A stretch of 64,000 nt of DNA from Sipunculus nudus (lineage: Eukaryota > Annelida > Sipuncula > Golfingiida > Sipunculidae): positions 70,071,916 through 70,135,915 of the forward strand of contig CM049315.1 in assembly GCA_026874595.1 (NCBI GenBank), written 5' to 3'. The translations under genes and the position numbers were made by a program. Shown one piece after another: positions 47,701 to 60,260 of the stretch. The notes below the pieces were generated by a model, which was not told the DNA's origin, made no database searches, and saw nothing but the letters and a program-made list of their open reading frames with translations. Each line of letters begins with the position of its first letter. Position 1 is the first letter of the stretch.

Positions 47701-49160
47701 CTGTTAAATTTGTCAAAAAGGCATTACCTATTGCATAACTATAATGTCACTGGAAAACCCATATATGATAAAAACTTTACTAAAAACTGCATCTTTTACT
47801 AAAAAATTGGTGTTTTATGTGTAAATATTTACCTTCATCCTCTGACAAGACCCTGTGCTGCGTCTTCAAGAAGCTGTACAGTTCTCCATTTTGACAGAGT
47901 TCAAGAACCAGATACACATAGGAATCATCTTCAAAGTAGTTGTACAGCTGCAATTATAAAACAATACACATAAATGTTACTGCAAAGCATGCAATCGGTC
48001 ATGTAATAGTAAGCTGTATTAAGCTGTACTGTCCACTGTATTAAGAGCAGAAAGAATCTTGAGTAGTATTTTTTGCATGTATGCTTAAAAGACATGTCAG
48101 TGTCCAGCATTTATATGTATAATAACGATAAATTTCAGAGTAGTTTTTTTTTATTTATAGTTTTGTTGTAGGTATTTTTTCTGTTTAAAAAATACAATTT
48201 ATAAAATACTCAAATCCATACTCAAAGACAAACACAAACCTCGAGGATGGATGGATGTTTTAATCTGCTGTGAATTTCTACTTCTTTCTTCACTCTTGTC
48301 ACCATTCCCTCAGTTTGCATCAGCTTTTTGTCAATCTGGTAGAAAAAATAATTGAAAAAATCAAATAGTGCACTGATATATGCATATTATTTAATGTTTT
48401 CTTTCATTATTTGTATATTGCCTGATTAGTTCATTATGTTTTTTTTTTTAAATTCAAACTATTCAAATAAAGCAAGCCAGATCAGCAATTATACAGAAAT
48501 AACAATTATTTCACCCAATAACAACTCAACAGTTATCAATTTAATTAGGTAAAATTGTATTCACAAAACTCATGTAAGATTCAGTTGATATTCACATTTT
48601 TCTAATCATTTGTTGTTAAAGGCTGTGTTGACTTACCATTTTGATGGCGACTTCTTGCCCAGTATGAATGGATCTTGCTCGATACACACAAGCAAATCCA
48701 CCTCTGCCGAGCATATTAAGGACTTGATAGTCCTGCAAGAGAAATAAAAGCACATGAAAATATATACTTTTTGTATTTCAGAGAAAATATTACATTTGAC
48801 TTGTAAAAAAAATTAATACTAGAGGTGATAAGACAATAAGTGACAGTTATTGAGGTATTTTTTTTTCTCCAATATATGATTAACCACTGATATGAAACTG
48901 TGACTGCATATTCCCAGTTATATATTAGACTAGTTAAATAAGTTTAACTGTTCAGATCATATATAAATGGCTAAAATAAAATAAAATGAAAAAATACCCA
49001 TGCCACTGAATATTAATTATTGAATAGAAGGGTGTGTGTATGTGTGTATATGTGTATATATATATATAAATATATAAATATATATATAATATATAATATA
49101 CATAACAGATTTTTCAAATCCTAAATATAAAGTACGAACCAAGATATCTTGCTCTTCCAT
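41759..49160 (-). CDS. PLK4: PLK4, polo-like kinase 4 (centriole duplication)
   Basis: Ser/Thr kinase that starts centriole duplication. Coding exons (high to low): 49160-49140, 48732-48637, 48335-48240, 47947-47833, 47554-47442, 47144-47056, 46727-46495, 46153-45712, 45401-44346, 44043-43797, 43451-43351, 43061-42944, 42703-42231, 41858-41759. All junctions are GT-AG and all phases match; total 3300 nt, 1099 residues, longer than the roughly 970 of human PLK4. Kinase domain about 8-265: glycine loop G16/G18/V23, Lys38, [11 protein letters not shown] with Asp133, DFG at 151-153, activation loop [11 protein letters not shown] with Thr167. A DSGRLT phosphodegron (289-294) matches the site bound by SCF/beta-TrCP. 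A Ser-rich linker follows, then the cryptic polo box (about 656-880; motifs [34 protein letters not shown]) and polo box 3 (about 1000-1095; [19 protein letters not shown]). The start is a 7-codon first exon in which ATG follows TCATC. No breaks seen; appears functional. Confidence 0.96.
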
Positions 49161-50385
49161 GATGAATAACCTGCTATTCTACAAGTTACAACCCCGGGTA
49201 ATAAATATGACAGCCACCCAGGGTCAGTCACGGTCACAAATATATTTTAGTACAGGTAATCCTTCAATAATTCCTCAGCACAGGCACTGCTGTATCTAAT
49301 AAAACACTTCCATAGTGACTGGTTGAGCCGGAGTCCTTTTAAACGTAAAGATCGATAGCTTGGTGGTTGAAAATTATTGTATGTACTCCTATGACCAATC
49401 TCAAATTCCACGCCCTCACAATGTTTGAGCAAGTTTCTGACTCTGTACAGGTACGACTTGTTGTCGTGTATAGTCCTGTCTGCTGCACGTGTTGAATATA
49501 TACATAGTTTCCTAACGGGATCACTGCTAATACCAAAGCCAGTCTGATTACCTGAGCTCTGCTCGCCCTAACATGCCCGGGATCGTCACATCATGTATTT
49601 ATGTCTGCCCATGTGCAGTCGGCCAGACCAAAACAAACGAGGTGTTAATATCAAAGGCGCCTCGCTGGCCTAATTAACGCTCACAAGACACAGTATGGAT
49701 ATGTACTCACCTTAATTTTGTTTCCACACGCCCGAAAGGGCATGTTTATGTGTTTTTATGGACAATCGATCTGATTATTGAGGAATTTATATTCAAAATT
49801 TTGCATACACGTATCCTCCATGTTATTCAAAAGTCAAACAAACCGCTCCGAACGATAACGAGGCCAAGGCCGGTGAGGTCATGGGCATGTAAGCGAAGAC
49901 GTGATTGGCTTAGACCAACTTCTGGCTGTGTATTCATATAAGGCATCACTACACTATTTATAGCTTTATCATTTCGATTTTTATATTAATTATGCAGATA
50001 TAGATTAGTAAAGACCCGATTTATTGGTATTTTAAGGTTTTAATGCAAGACCTACGAAATAATTAATACAAAGTACACAAGCGGGCATGACAATCGCCCC
50101 AATCAGTTTAGGTTTTACTGAGGGCTAATTAACGTCAGTAACTAGGTCACGACAATACAAATTCAGCACACGGGCTCGAAGTTTGGTATTCCTCATGAAA
50201 AAAGTTGACATGCAACATAAAATAAAAGCCCTTTTATTGTAAGCTATGTCAAGCAATAATAGATAAATATATGATTTTACAGAAAACATACTTTAAACTT
50301 TCTGGTGTATATTTGTACTTATTTATAAATAATATTTAATGATAATTAATTATATAACATAAAACATGTACATATTTAAATAAAG

Positions 50386-50462
<77 letters not shown>

Positions 50463-51858
50463 CATTAAACAAGTCAACTGCAATAAACCAAATTAATCGA
50501 GCCTGTGTTTCTAAATATGTACTTGAGTGGTTTTAAACAATGCGGAAATATTTTTTAAGATTTGGAAAGTAAGTTTAAAATCGAATTTAGACGCACGTTC
50601 ATCTGATTAACGTACGTGTATGAAGTGCGCACTAATCTTATAAATATAAAGAAAGTTAACGATGCTCATATCAGATACGGATCAAAGCAGATATATGTGT
50701 TCATGCATGAATACACACCAGACGATCATCATAATGAGTACCAGTCCTTAATTGTATTCATTATAGACAATTTTCAATCAAATAAAAGGTGTATTATATA
50801 AGTTGAATTTCAATTTATATATAGCTATATATAGTCTCATTCATATATGTATATATAGCTGTGCGAAAAAAGATTTCATGATAAAATAAAACTACTACTA
50901 TATAGGCCTATACGTACTGCTGCAATTAAAAAAGGCCTATTTATTAATGATATTAAGTATTTTTCATTATAATTATAATTATAGTAATATAAATGTAAAT
51001 AATAATTATTATTATTATTATCATTATAATTATTATTAATATTAATATTATTATTTATTCTATATGTTTTCCATTACTTCTAACACTTTATGTGTACCAA
51101 TATTTAATTATTGTAATAAAGAGTGATTTCTCAATGTTTCACTGTTTAAAATACTTCACACTTTTATTGAATGTAGTTTGGTCCCCGTACATAACGTTTT
51201 ATTTTTTTAAAGTTATACGGAAAATATGCTCACATCAAATGCGACATGAATGTTCCGAAGAAGTCAAACTACTGTCAGACAAGTACGACACTATTATAAG
51301 TGTGTGCCGTGTGATATACTAGTTTATTAGTATATGTGTTAATTAAACCGTAGATCGAAACGCCATTAGTCTGGCGGGATACAGGTGGACCTCTTGAGTC
51401 GCCAAATAACGGCTCAAAACAAGCAGACCCGCTAGCCTGTAACGGGACTCAGTAAAAACATGTCATTTGGGCCTGCTAGTTCCGATCCGTCATGTAAAGT
51501 TGAAGGTGTGATCTACTGTCCATTCACGAAGCCCCGGTCCGGCTCATATAGATTTGATATTTTAATTGCCTTATGAGTTGGCTGTCTGGTCTTAAATACA
51601 TATAAAATAATTTAGACTAACGCAATCTTAATAAATAGATAAAAAAATACTATTTCATTAGCATTCTCTATAAATTGTTTATTGGCTCTAGTGAAAACAA
51701 TATATATTTATGATAAATAACAATTTTAATATTTAATTCCTAATAAATTATGATAAACATGCATGGAAAGATAATTTTAGTATGGTTAATATTTTCATTT
51801 AATATATAAAAAATATATTATATATATGCTTCATATATATTAAATAATTCATATTTAT

Positions 51859-51889
<31 letters not shown>

Positions 51890-52740
51890 ACTCATAAGAC
51901 CGTATTTTATGACTGTTGTGGAATTTTCATTAGGCGATCATTTTATGAATTAAGTGAGCATTAACGAAGTTACAAAAAGGATCGGGTCATTAAGATGATT
52001 AAAATTTTTCCAGTTAAGTATATTTGTTGGAGCGTGAAGTTATCTGTCAGACGACCACTTGACGTGCAGTCTTTCTCGCGTGAATGGGGCATACGCCGCG
52101 TCACGCTGCGTGATCAAGGCCAGGCGTACGTGATCAAAGACTCCTGAGTAACAGTGATCACGTTGAATCTTTCTCTTTTACTAAGAATACACGCCTATAT
52201 TATGATCACTGTACTGCTGGTGATGATGTTTTTATTAAGATGATTAAGGTATATGCCACGTGGATGATTATATTAATCCCAAATACATTATAAGCCGATC
52301 ATTTTAAATAACGCGCTTTCACTATAGGATTAGACCAATTTTAAATTTATAGTGCATTGAATTGTTTAGGTATTCAATGCGAATGAGTGATTCTAGGAAA
52401 ACTATCCTTTCTTGCCTGCTTTTATCAGTTATTTTCACCGAAGACCACATTTCAAATCTTTATCAACCGATTCAAAGTTACCTATACTGATTTAAATGGA
52501 CGAAATCACATAACCTCGTGCTGGGTGTTTCGATGTCTCGGACTTGTTAATCAATTAATAAACCGATAAGCCCTATATAATTCTGTTATATGCATGTAAG
52601 ATTTAGACAAAATGTTTTTTTTTATAAAAAGAACCCAGAATACAAAACATGTTACATGTCACAGTTATACAGTACATGGACACAGTATACAGCACAAGGA
52701 CATCAACAACAACAGAGACTAAACGTATAAGAGGATCAAA
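49161..52740. other. Intergenic AT-rich region upstream of PLK4
   Basis: The PLK4 promoter should lie just above 49160, but no clear motif cluster was recognised. An (AAT)n to (ATT)n microsatellite spans about 50395-50463. A GC-richer stretch at 52030-52170 shows no coding signal. Open frames here are short and unsupported. Confidence 0.4.
50395..50463. repeat. (AAT)n-(ATT)n inverted microsatellite
   Basis: A run of AAT repeats switches at about 50416 into ATT repeats, giving a self-complementary microsatellite that could fold into a hairpin. Confidence 0.85.
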
Positions 52741-52980
52741 TATACTTGGATATATACTGCAGCAAAATAAATTTAAACTTCTGTTCAACAGTTGATCTTG
52801 TATACTTGGATATATGCTGCAGCCAAATAAATTTAAATTTTAATTGAACAGTTTATCTAATATACTTAGATATATACTGCATCAAAATAAATTTAAATTT
52901 TAATTAAACAGTTTATCTAATATACTTGGATATATACTGCAGCAAAATAAATTTAAACTTTTATTCAACAAGTATATCAA
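52741..52980. repeat. Four copies of an exact 60-bp unit
   Basis: Copies start at 52741, 52801, 52861 and 52921, each beginning TATACTTGGATATAT or TATACTTAGATATAT, followed by 'ctgca.caaaataaattaaa'-type sequence. No length variation is seen between the copies. Confidence 0.9.
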
Positions 52981-53284
52981 GGTTTTTCTCTCAATAATTT
53001 CCATTTATTTCGATGGAATGAAAGCTTGCTATTCTTTTTATACAATGAGTTCTTCAGCTTCATATATGTTAGTCAAGTAAAGTTTAAAGGAGGGGAAGGA
53101 TAATTCAAAATTTTTACATCTCGATACATAAATTTAGTGTTTCGCTATCAACAGGGTGATATCTTTACTGATGTCTCCTGTATCATTGATTATTATACAC
53201 ATGGCTGTAGCTTGCAGGCCCATATTGAAAACAGAGAGTAAGTTCAGCCAAAATCGTTTTTGTTTAGTGTGGTGCCAAAATAAA

Positions 53285-53287
<3 letters not shown>

Positions 53288-53346
<59 letters not shown>
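53288..53346. repeat. (TA)n microsatellite
   Basis: Uninterrupted TA dinucleotide run of about 58 bp. Confidence 0.95.
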
Positions 53347-53347
<1 letters not shown>

Positions 53348-56300
53348 CTGGTTACATTTTTTCTCGACAAAACGTGCTTATACAGGAAATCGTTTAACGA
53401 AAGTCTCCTGTGTAAAAGACGGAACTCAAAATAATGCAGTTCAGCTGCAACTTTTGTGACCTTGATATGTTCAAATGCTAATTGCACCATATAGAGTCAT
53501 TACATATAACACCATCTCTGTTCCACATTACTGTATACAGTTGCTTGGAAATACAACTATTTTATTAATAAATATATACTTTATAACAAAGTGTACTATC
53601 GTTTTTAACCTTTTAACAAATTTTTCAATATTTGGTTTAATGTCCGTGTTGACTTCGTGTCTTTCCATCATGTCTTTTCCATTTTGATGGCAATGCACTT
53701 AGTTATGACACCTGCATATTGAGTAAAGGTTGGATGGAACTCCTATATATGTGACAAAAAGTATCATAAGACATAAATGAAATCTGGCCGGGTTTTTTTT
53801 CCGAAAGTAAATTTGAGGGTGTTTCACTCCTTTTTCTATGTATGCCATATAAGCTATTAAACCTTAATTGTCATCTATTTAATTTTGGAATTGTACCATA
53901 TAATCTGGTGATCTAAATCTGAATCAGTATCTTTGAAATTAAATTCGCACCAATTTTCTTAAACTTCTTTCCAAAATATCGGCATATGTAATGAAATATC
54001 TTCTTTGTGAAAATTACTTCTAAAGATTATACCAAATTCCAGTAAAAGGTAAAGTAAGAATGACTATAATTTGTCTCCAGCCAGCCTTTTCATGTGCATT
54101 CAATAGTCGCTTGACCCATGATATTTTCTACGCTCTTTACACTGCGCTTTACCTATAGGCCTACTACCTATATGGTAAGCGCTGTTTGTTTTGACCTCGT
54201 ATCCTGAATCGCTACATCAGAGAGGAGCAGTGTATTTTGGTCCAATCAGATGAGACCCTGTGCTGGAAGACACGACCTTAGCAGAACGGCTTACCAGCCA
54301 AGCGAGGGATACACGGAGCCAATGTTGTTAATTTCGTTTTGAGTGACAGCTCATCGCCCCGGCAACCGTTTGAACAGGCTACCGGCTCAGAGAGAATGTC
54401 CCTACACGTGGTTTGCACATATCCTTGTGCACACAGGATGCCCGGCCGGTGAGCTGTAATTCAAACGAAATGTAAGAACATATAGGCTCCGTGCACACCT
54501 CGCTGGCTGGTTTCAGTTTTGCTGAAAACGGTTACATGGCTACGCTCACATAGTCGTAATGTCATAATCGAATCGGTCGATGGTACGAGAACGCATAGGG
54601 AGCAATTAAAATTAAACTTTTTACTAAGAGTAACCATAAAACTGTCACCAAGCGCCGCTTGAAGCGCAGCTCTGGGCGGAGCCATGATGCCTGTCGAGTG
54701 TTTGTTAACTGGCATTTGGTTGGATGCTAGTCACATCATACGCATACGTTGTTTTTTTCAGCAGACAGACCCACCATCTGGTGTCCAAGTGTTACATTAA
54801 CGGTCAAACCAGGCAGCGGGAATTAGTAGCTTCTTTAGAAGGGCAAAGTTTCCACTGCCTCGGGAGCATAGATATTTTCACAGACTGACACAAATTTTTT
54901 TCATCAAAAACAGCGCTGTGAATAACGGCAGTTATCAGTTTTCATTCTTTCATGTGGAAATCAAACTTTCTACACTCGAGAGACGATTGTATTTAGGTAA
55001 ACATAGCCGGGTGTCGGATAACAAGTGTTAATGAACTAGTGGAAAACCATGCACATCACGCAGTATGTCTGGCATAGCCGCAACCTGCGTCTCACAGGTA
55101 TGCAGATAGTGGTCGATATATATATATATATATGTTTACCCCAAGTCATCTCCGGCCATATGGTGTTATATACGCGCCTTGATTGTCATAATCACAGGCA
55201 ATATAACAGGGTGGATCTGAGTTACTCTTATTTCAATTTTAATTTTGATATGATCATAAGTTAATTGGTTGAACATATATAATTCTTTATATGCGTTTCC
55301 GTAGTGATTATATTAAAATTTTAAAAATAAATCAAATAATATGCACGAAAATAGTTAACGTCTCTAGATTATTATTTTACACGTATATATGTATGAACCT
55401 GTTTATTATAATAATTTTTAAAAATGAGCGTATTAAAATATCGTAACACTATATATGAATATGTTGCATGAATACTCATACTATACTGTGAAATCATCTT
55501 CCATGTTCAAACGTTGATGTTTGATCCTGTATACCTGGAACAATGTAAGTCCCTGGGTTAAGAATTTTCCAAACGTGATCTCACCTGTTGTATTATGATA
55601 AAAAAAAATTATGGATTTTCTTGTGAATAATATTTTAAAGCATTGAGTGTTGATAAAAAATATAATATTTAAGATCAGATGAGAAAGCCTAAATGAAACA
55701 TAATTAATTGTCTGGTGGAGCTGGGTCGTCGGTGTGAATGTTATTCACCAAACCTTACGCGTGTGATCAGAGTCGATTGTTCCTCGCCCTTAGCCTGTTA
55801 TTTATAAGCATCTGACCAAAGCTGAACGTTACCTGCCCAAATTTATCTGATAAAATCTGTTCAAAGCAGAGCACTAGTTACTCATCCAGCGGCGGATCTA
55901 GGATTTTGGAGAAAACCTAAAATTACTTATGTCTGTTGACGCACAACACAAAGGGGATTTATTGAGGACTTAATTGATTTAGCTTATGAATATTGCCTTA
56001 CAGGGCAGCTATATAACTTTATAAAAAAAAACTTTTAGAATAAAACAAATGGGAAAATCACTCATGAAGAGAGGATAACAGAGCACGAAAAGGTGCTTTA
56101 CTATGTGTAAACTGAAAATAATCCTACTTTTAATCTAATAAATCAGATTCAGCTTGATCATTTTTCCCCAATTATCCTATATATGGTTTACACTGTCAAA
56201 GAGATTCCACGTTTTACTTGCATTATGCTTACATATTGTCCCTATTGGTATATACCAATTAATATTGAAGTATCGTGCACATGTTTCTGTATTTTTGTGC

Positions 56301-56573
56301 GTACTTAAGCTGTGTTCCATGTTTCTGTAAATCTTGAACGTCTCGTAGGCAAAAAAAATCGCATCCCTCTTTTTAAAAAGAACTATTTCCATGTGTACGT
56401 TTTTAACGTGCAAAAACAGACCGAATCTAAACGGATTTGTGAACGATTCATCCGTTTGGCGGATGGCAAAAATGCCTTCATTTCCCAACAGTGCCCCCGG
56501 CTTCAGATCATCGCGCGGGTGCGCCTGGCTGTCGTCGATCGTCCTTACAGTTTTAAAAGAGGCACGCGAAAGG

Positions 56574-56640
56574 GTATCCGCAAGAAAAACATACGTACGA
56601 ACTGCGCACTTTGGAGCGTACGTACGTCTTTTGCGGATAC
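56574..56640. repeat. GTATCCGCAA hairpin, copy 2
   Basis: The left arm starts GTATCCGCAAGAAAAA and the right arm ends TTTTGCGGATAC. The inner part pairs through CGTACGTACG-type sequence, giving an imperfect stem of about 26 bp. The outer ten bases match the hairpin at 24525-24554. Confidence 0.6.
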
Positions 56641-57240
56641 GATATTAGCGGAAACATGGAAACACAGCTTTATACGAAAATCCGGTGTTTATGTTTCTTC
56701 AGTCTGTTAACATCCCGATTGGAGAAACTATATAGGGTATCCCTATATAATGATCACCTCTCAATCACTGTGGGGATTGATTTTGAAAGAAGATCATAAA
56801 TGTTACATCTAAGGCTCTTTTTTTTCCTCTGCTTTAATAATTGCTGATGTCTTATGTATTGCTAACTCATTATTGAATACAATTAATGTCACAGTAAGGC
56901 TATTAACTGAACACTTAGAGCTTGGATGTTATCATATTTATTTTTAATTGTGTTTGTTCTTGCACCACCCTTTATTTCTTGTACCCTTTTTGGTTCTTGA
57001 AACATTGTATATCTTACAACAGAAAGTACATGATATATTGAAGACCCGATACTTTTGGTTGATACGAAAATGTTGATCGAAGGAGAAGGGGTCCAACCTA
57101 TAAAGATTCATGAGAAAACTTGAAAAGCCGCTCAGAACAGCAAAAAGGGGACTTAGGTAGCCAAAAAAATTAAAACCGTTAATATGGTGCAGCTGCTGAA
57201 TAAAAGTGGCGGGTCTAGGTCCCCTGGACCGATTTTTCCA

Positions 57241-58080
57241 GATCAAAGCAGAATGCTACTCAGCCCACGCTACACGCACGTGATCAAAGCAGAATGCTAC
57301 TTAACCCACGTTACACGCACGTGATCAAAGCAGAATGCTACTTAACCCCAGGCTACACGCACGTGATCAAAGCAGAATGCTACTCACCCCACGCTACACG
57401 CACGTGATCAAAGCATAATACTCACCCCACGCTTCACGCACGTGATCAAAGCAGAATGCTCCTCTCCCCACGCTATACACGTGATCAAAGCAGAATGCTC
57501 CTCACCCCACGCTACACGCACGTGATCAAAGCAGAATGCTACTCACCCCACGCTACACGCACGTGATCAAAGCAGAATACTCAGCCCACGCTACACGAAC
57601 GTGATCAAAGCAGAATGCTCCTCTCCCCACGCTACACACGTGACCAAGGCAGAATGCTCCTCTCCCCACGCTATACACGTGATCAAAGCAGAATGCTCCT
57701 CTCCCCACGCTACACGCACGTGATCAAAGCAGAATGCTACTCACCCCACGCTACACACGTGAACAAAGCAGAATGCTACTCACCCACGCTACACGCACGT
57801 GATCAAAGCAGAATGCTACTCACCCACGCTACACGCACGTGATCAAAGCAGAATGCTACTCACCCCACGCTACACGCACGTGATCAAAGCAGAATGCTCC
57901 TCTCCCCACGCTATACACGTGATCAAAGCAGAATGCTCCTCTCCCTACGCTACACACGTGATCAAAGCAGAATGCTTCTCACCCCTCGCTACACGAGTGA
58001 TCAAAGCAAAATACTACTTACCCAAAGTTATGCCCCTGTTCAAAGCAGAATTTGCTCGCCCCACTTTACGGCTCTGATTT
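57241..58080. repeat. ~41-bp minisatellite with E-box and TCF/LEF-like motif
   Basis: About 20 copies of a unit of 36-42 bp (GATCAAAGCAGAATGCTACT, then CACCCCACGCTACACGCACGT). Most copies contain CACGTGATCAAAGC, in which a perfect E-box CACGTG overlaps ATCAAAG, the reverse of a TCF/LEF site (GCTTTGATC). The last copies, from about 57990, are degenerate. Open frames across it (57615-57842, 57799-58077, 57894-58082) are repeat by-products. Confidence 0.92.
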
Positions 58081-59221
58081 AAGGAAGCCATTACTTATCT
58101 CGATCCGTTACGCACATGACAGATGTGCAATGTATGCTGGCTAAAATGGGCATCATTAATTCGAGTATAGGTAACCTATCCCTACCAAGCAATAAAAACA
58201 TTTAATACTAGGTATACATGATAAAAATAACCTTTTCCTGAATATAAGCAATTTAATAAAAAAAATTTGCATTTATATGGTTCGTTCGATATGTTAAAGA
58301 TTTATAGACAGAGAAAAAAAAGGTTTTAATTTCTGGGACAGATCCGGGATTTCTTTAAGGGTAACAATGTATTTATATGATATTTTTTAGTGCAAAAATT
58401 TATATCTTAAACACTTGTTTTGTATATTTATAATTTTCTTGAAATAATATCGGTTCTCTAAAATGTGTCTATAACATAATCTAACATCAAATAACCGATT
58501 GTTTATTTGAAGATATCATAATAGATAAATAGTGACACAAGGCGATCATGTATATAACGGCAACTGATATAGTTTGTCGCGAAAAAATCAGACTTTCTAG
58601 ACAAACCAGACGCTGAGCTAATCAAGTACTATCAGGGTTTAACCGGTGCCGCACGGATGCGTTAATGACGCCATGTAATTTCCTGGTGTTTTCAAGTCTC
58701 ACATAGTCCTGTCTCGTACAGTTCATAACGGTACCACATCTGTCTGCCAGGCTGACATAAACACGTCTTGTATTACACAGATTGCCGTGTACCTGGCTGG
58801 CTCACTCGATGTTTATAGAAAGTTATAAACCGTGTGACCGCTTGGCATCTCAGGTCACGTGACATGGCACTTGATGTCGAAGGTGTCATATACACGCAAC
58901 AGTACTTTATATCTCAGTCAAGTTCTAAGATTATAGTTTTATAGTAATATTAATAACAATGATAATAATGATAGATATAATTATAATAATTATGATGATA
59001 ATAATCATTATCATCATCATATGATTTTTTACATAAATAACTGAATTTTATAAATGAATCGACACCTATATGGATATATTATTTATAGGTCAAAGTAAAT
59101 TTATTTAACATTTTAAAATATTTGCAATAATTCTCAAATCTTGCATGTTTCAATTGAATATTCATGTGTAGTGACGTTTCATGCAAGTGGTCAAATGTAT
59201 AACGAAAAAAAATTTGATCAT

Positions 59222-59273
<52 letters not shown>

Positions 59274-59689
59274 AAGTACATACCTTATAAGTTAAGGTAA
59301 TTTAGTACCCAGAATCGGGTAATAATTTCCTATATATCCCAATTTTTTGTTTATTTCCTTTTCTTCAAGACGCTTTTCCTGATTATCTTGCCTTTAAAAT
59401 TATAGAAGTGACTGTTTTAAGGTTTATTAATCTGGGTGGTCTGTCCACTCCTTTTAAAGATTAAAAATTAATGAAATGGCATCCGCGGCATCTTGACTTA
59501 ATGCAGACAGTTCCAGCTCTATTTATCACTCTGGCTGGAAAGAAAATATATAATCTTGAACGCATAATTCATGTAAGTATTGACATTTTAGACTGTCCCC
59601 TCTTGTTACACGAGGCAACAAACGTGGGCCTGAACATATAGCGTAGTTAATACTCGCTATAGATGTAAAAATGAATGGCCAGCCTTTAG
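58081..59689. other. AT-rich intergenic region
   Basis: Contains a (TC)n microsatellite at 59226-59272. No coding signal recognised. Confidence 0.4.
59226..59272. repeat. (TC)n microsatellite
   Basis: Uninterrupted TC dinucleotide run of about 46 bp. Confidence 0.95.
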
Positions 59690-60260
59690 CGCCATTCTGG
59701 CCCTCTGACTGTCAGACATTTGAAAGTCTAAGACGAGCTTACTAGCTGTTAGAGTGCCGTTACATCCTTCAGCGAGGCCCTTTGAAGATTCAAATATATT
59801 CGTCATGTCTGACGCCCTATGGCCTACAAATAGCAGTCACTTGACATAAACAAAACCAATCGTAAGATTTTTCAGTATACTTTATAAAAAAACATCTAAC
59901 ATGAGCGTGAAAAACTTCGTTAATTCCTCCACAATTTTTTTTTTTAATTTCTGACCCCATGAACACAGGCATAGCGCACTGGGTACTGGACGCAGCCAAC
60001 TGTATACGATGTAGGAAATTACTCGCTACCATGGAGACGGAGTATTAGTTTTGGTCGTGAGTTCACATGTATCCTTTTGTGTTAATTCATCATTCGTAGC
60101 CTAACGTAAAAATTATGGACTTTTTCCACGATATGAATGCAACATGATGGAATACCACTGCGATGCATTCCTCTGTATTTTTTAGGAGTATCAACACTCA
60201 AGTTAAGCTTACCAACCCAATATAAATGCTTCTGGGTCTTGTTGTCACGGCTAGTCTGCC
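59690..60260. repeat. Dispersed repeat family C, copy 2
   Basis: Same order of landmarks as 33350-33910. The open frame 59817-60032 (minus) has no intact equivalent in copy 1 and is not supported as coding. Confidence 0.75.

Larger units (their letters stand above)
52981..57240. other. Intergenic region, no gene recognised
   Basis: Contains (TA)n at 53288-53346, a GC-richer stretch at about 54170-54720 that could be a regulatory island, a short (AT)n near 55117-55132, and the hairpin at 56574-56640. Open frames 54461-54715 (minus), 56312-56710 and 56391-56648 (both plus, overlapping) have no recognisable domain or splice support. Confidence 0.4.

Noticed and set aside
54461-54715. Possible minus-strand first exon in a GC-richer island
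   Set aside because: No recognisable domain, no partner exon in phase and no conserved context; could equally be a regulatory island.
56312-56710. 132-codon basic open frame
   Set aside because: Overlaps another open frame in a different phase and includes the GTATCCGCAA hairpin; no homology recognised.
57615-58082. Open frames with MLLSPRYTRDQSR-type repeats
   Set aside because: By-product of the 41-bp minisatellite.
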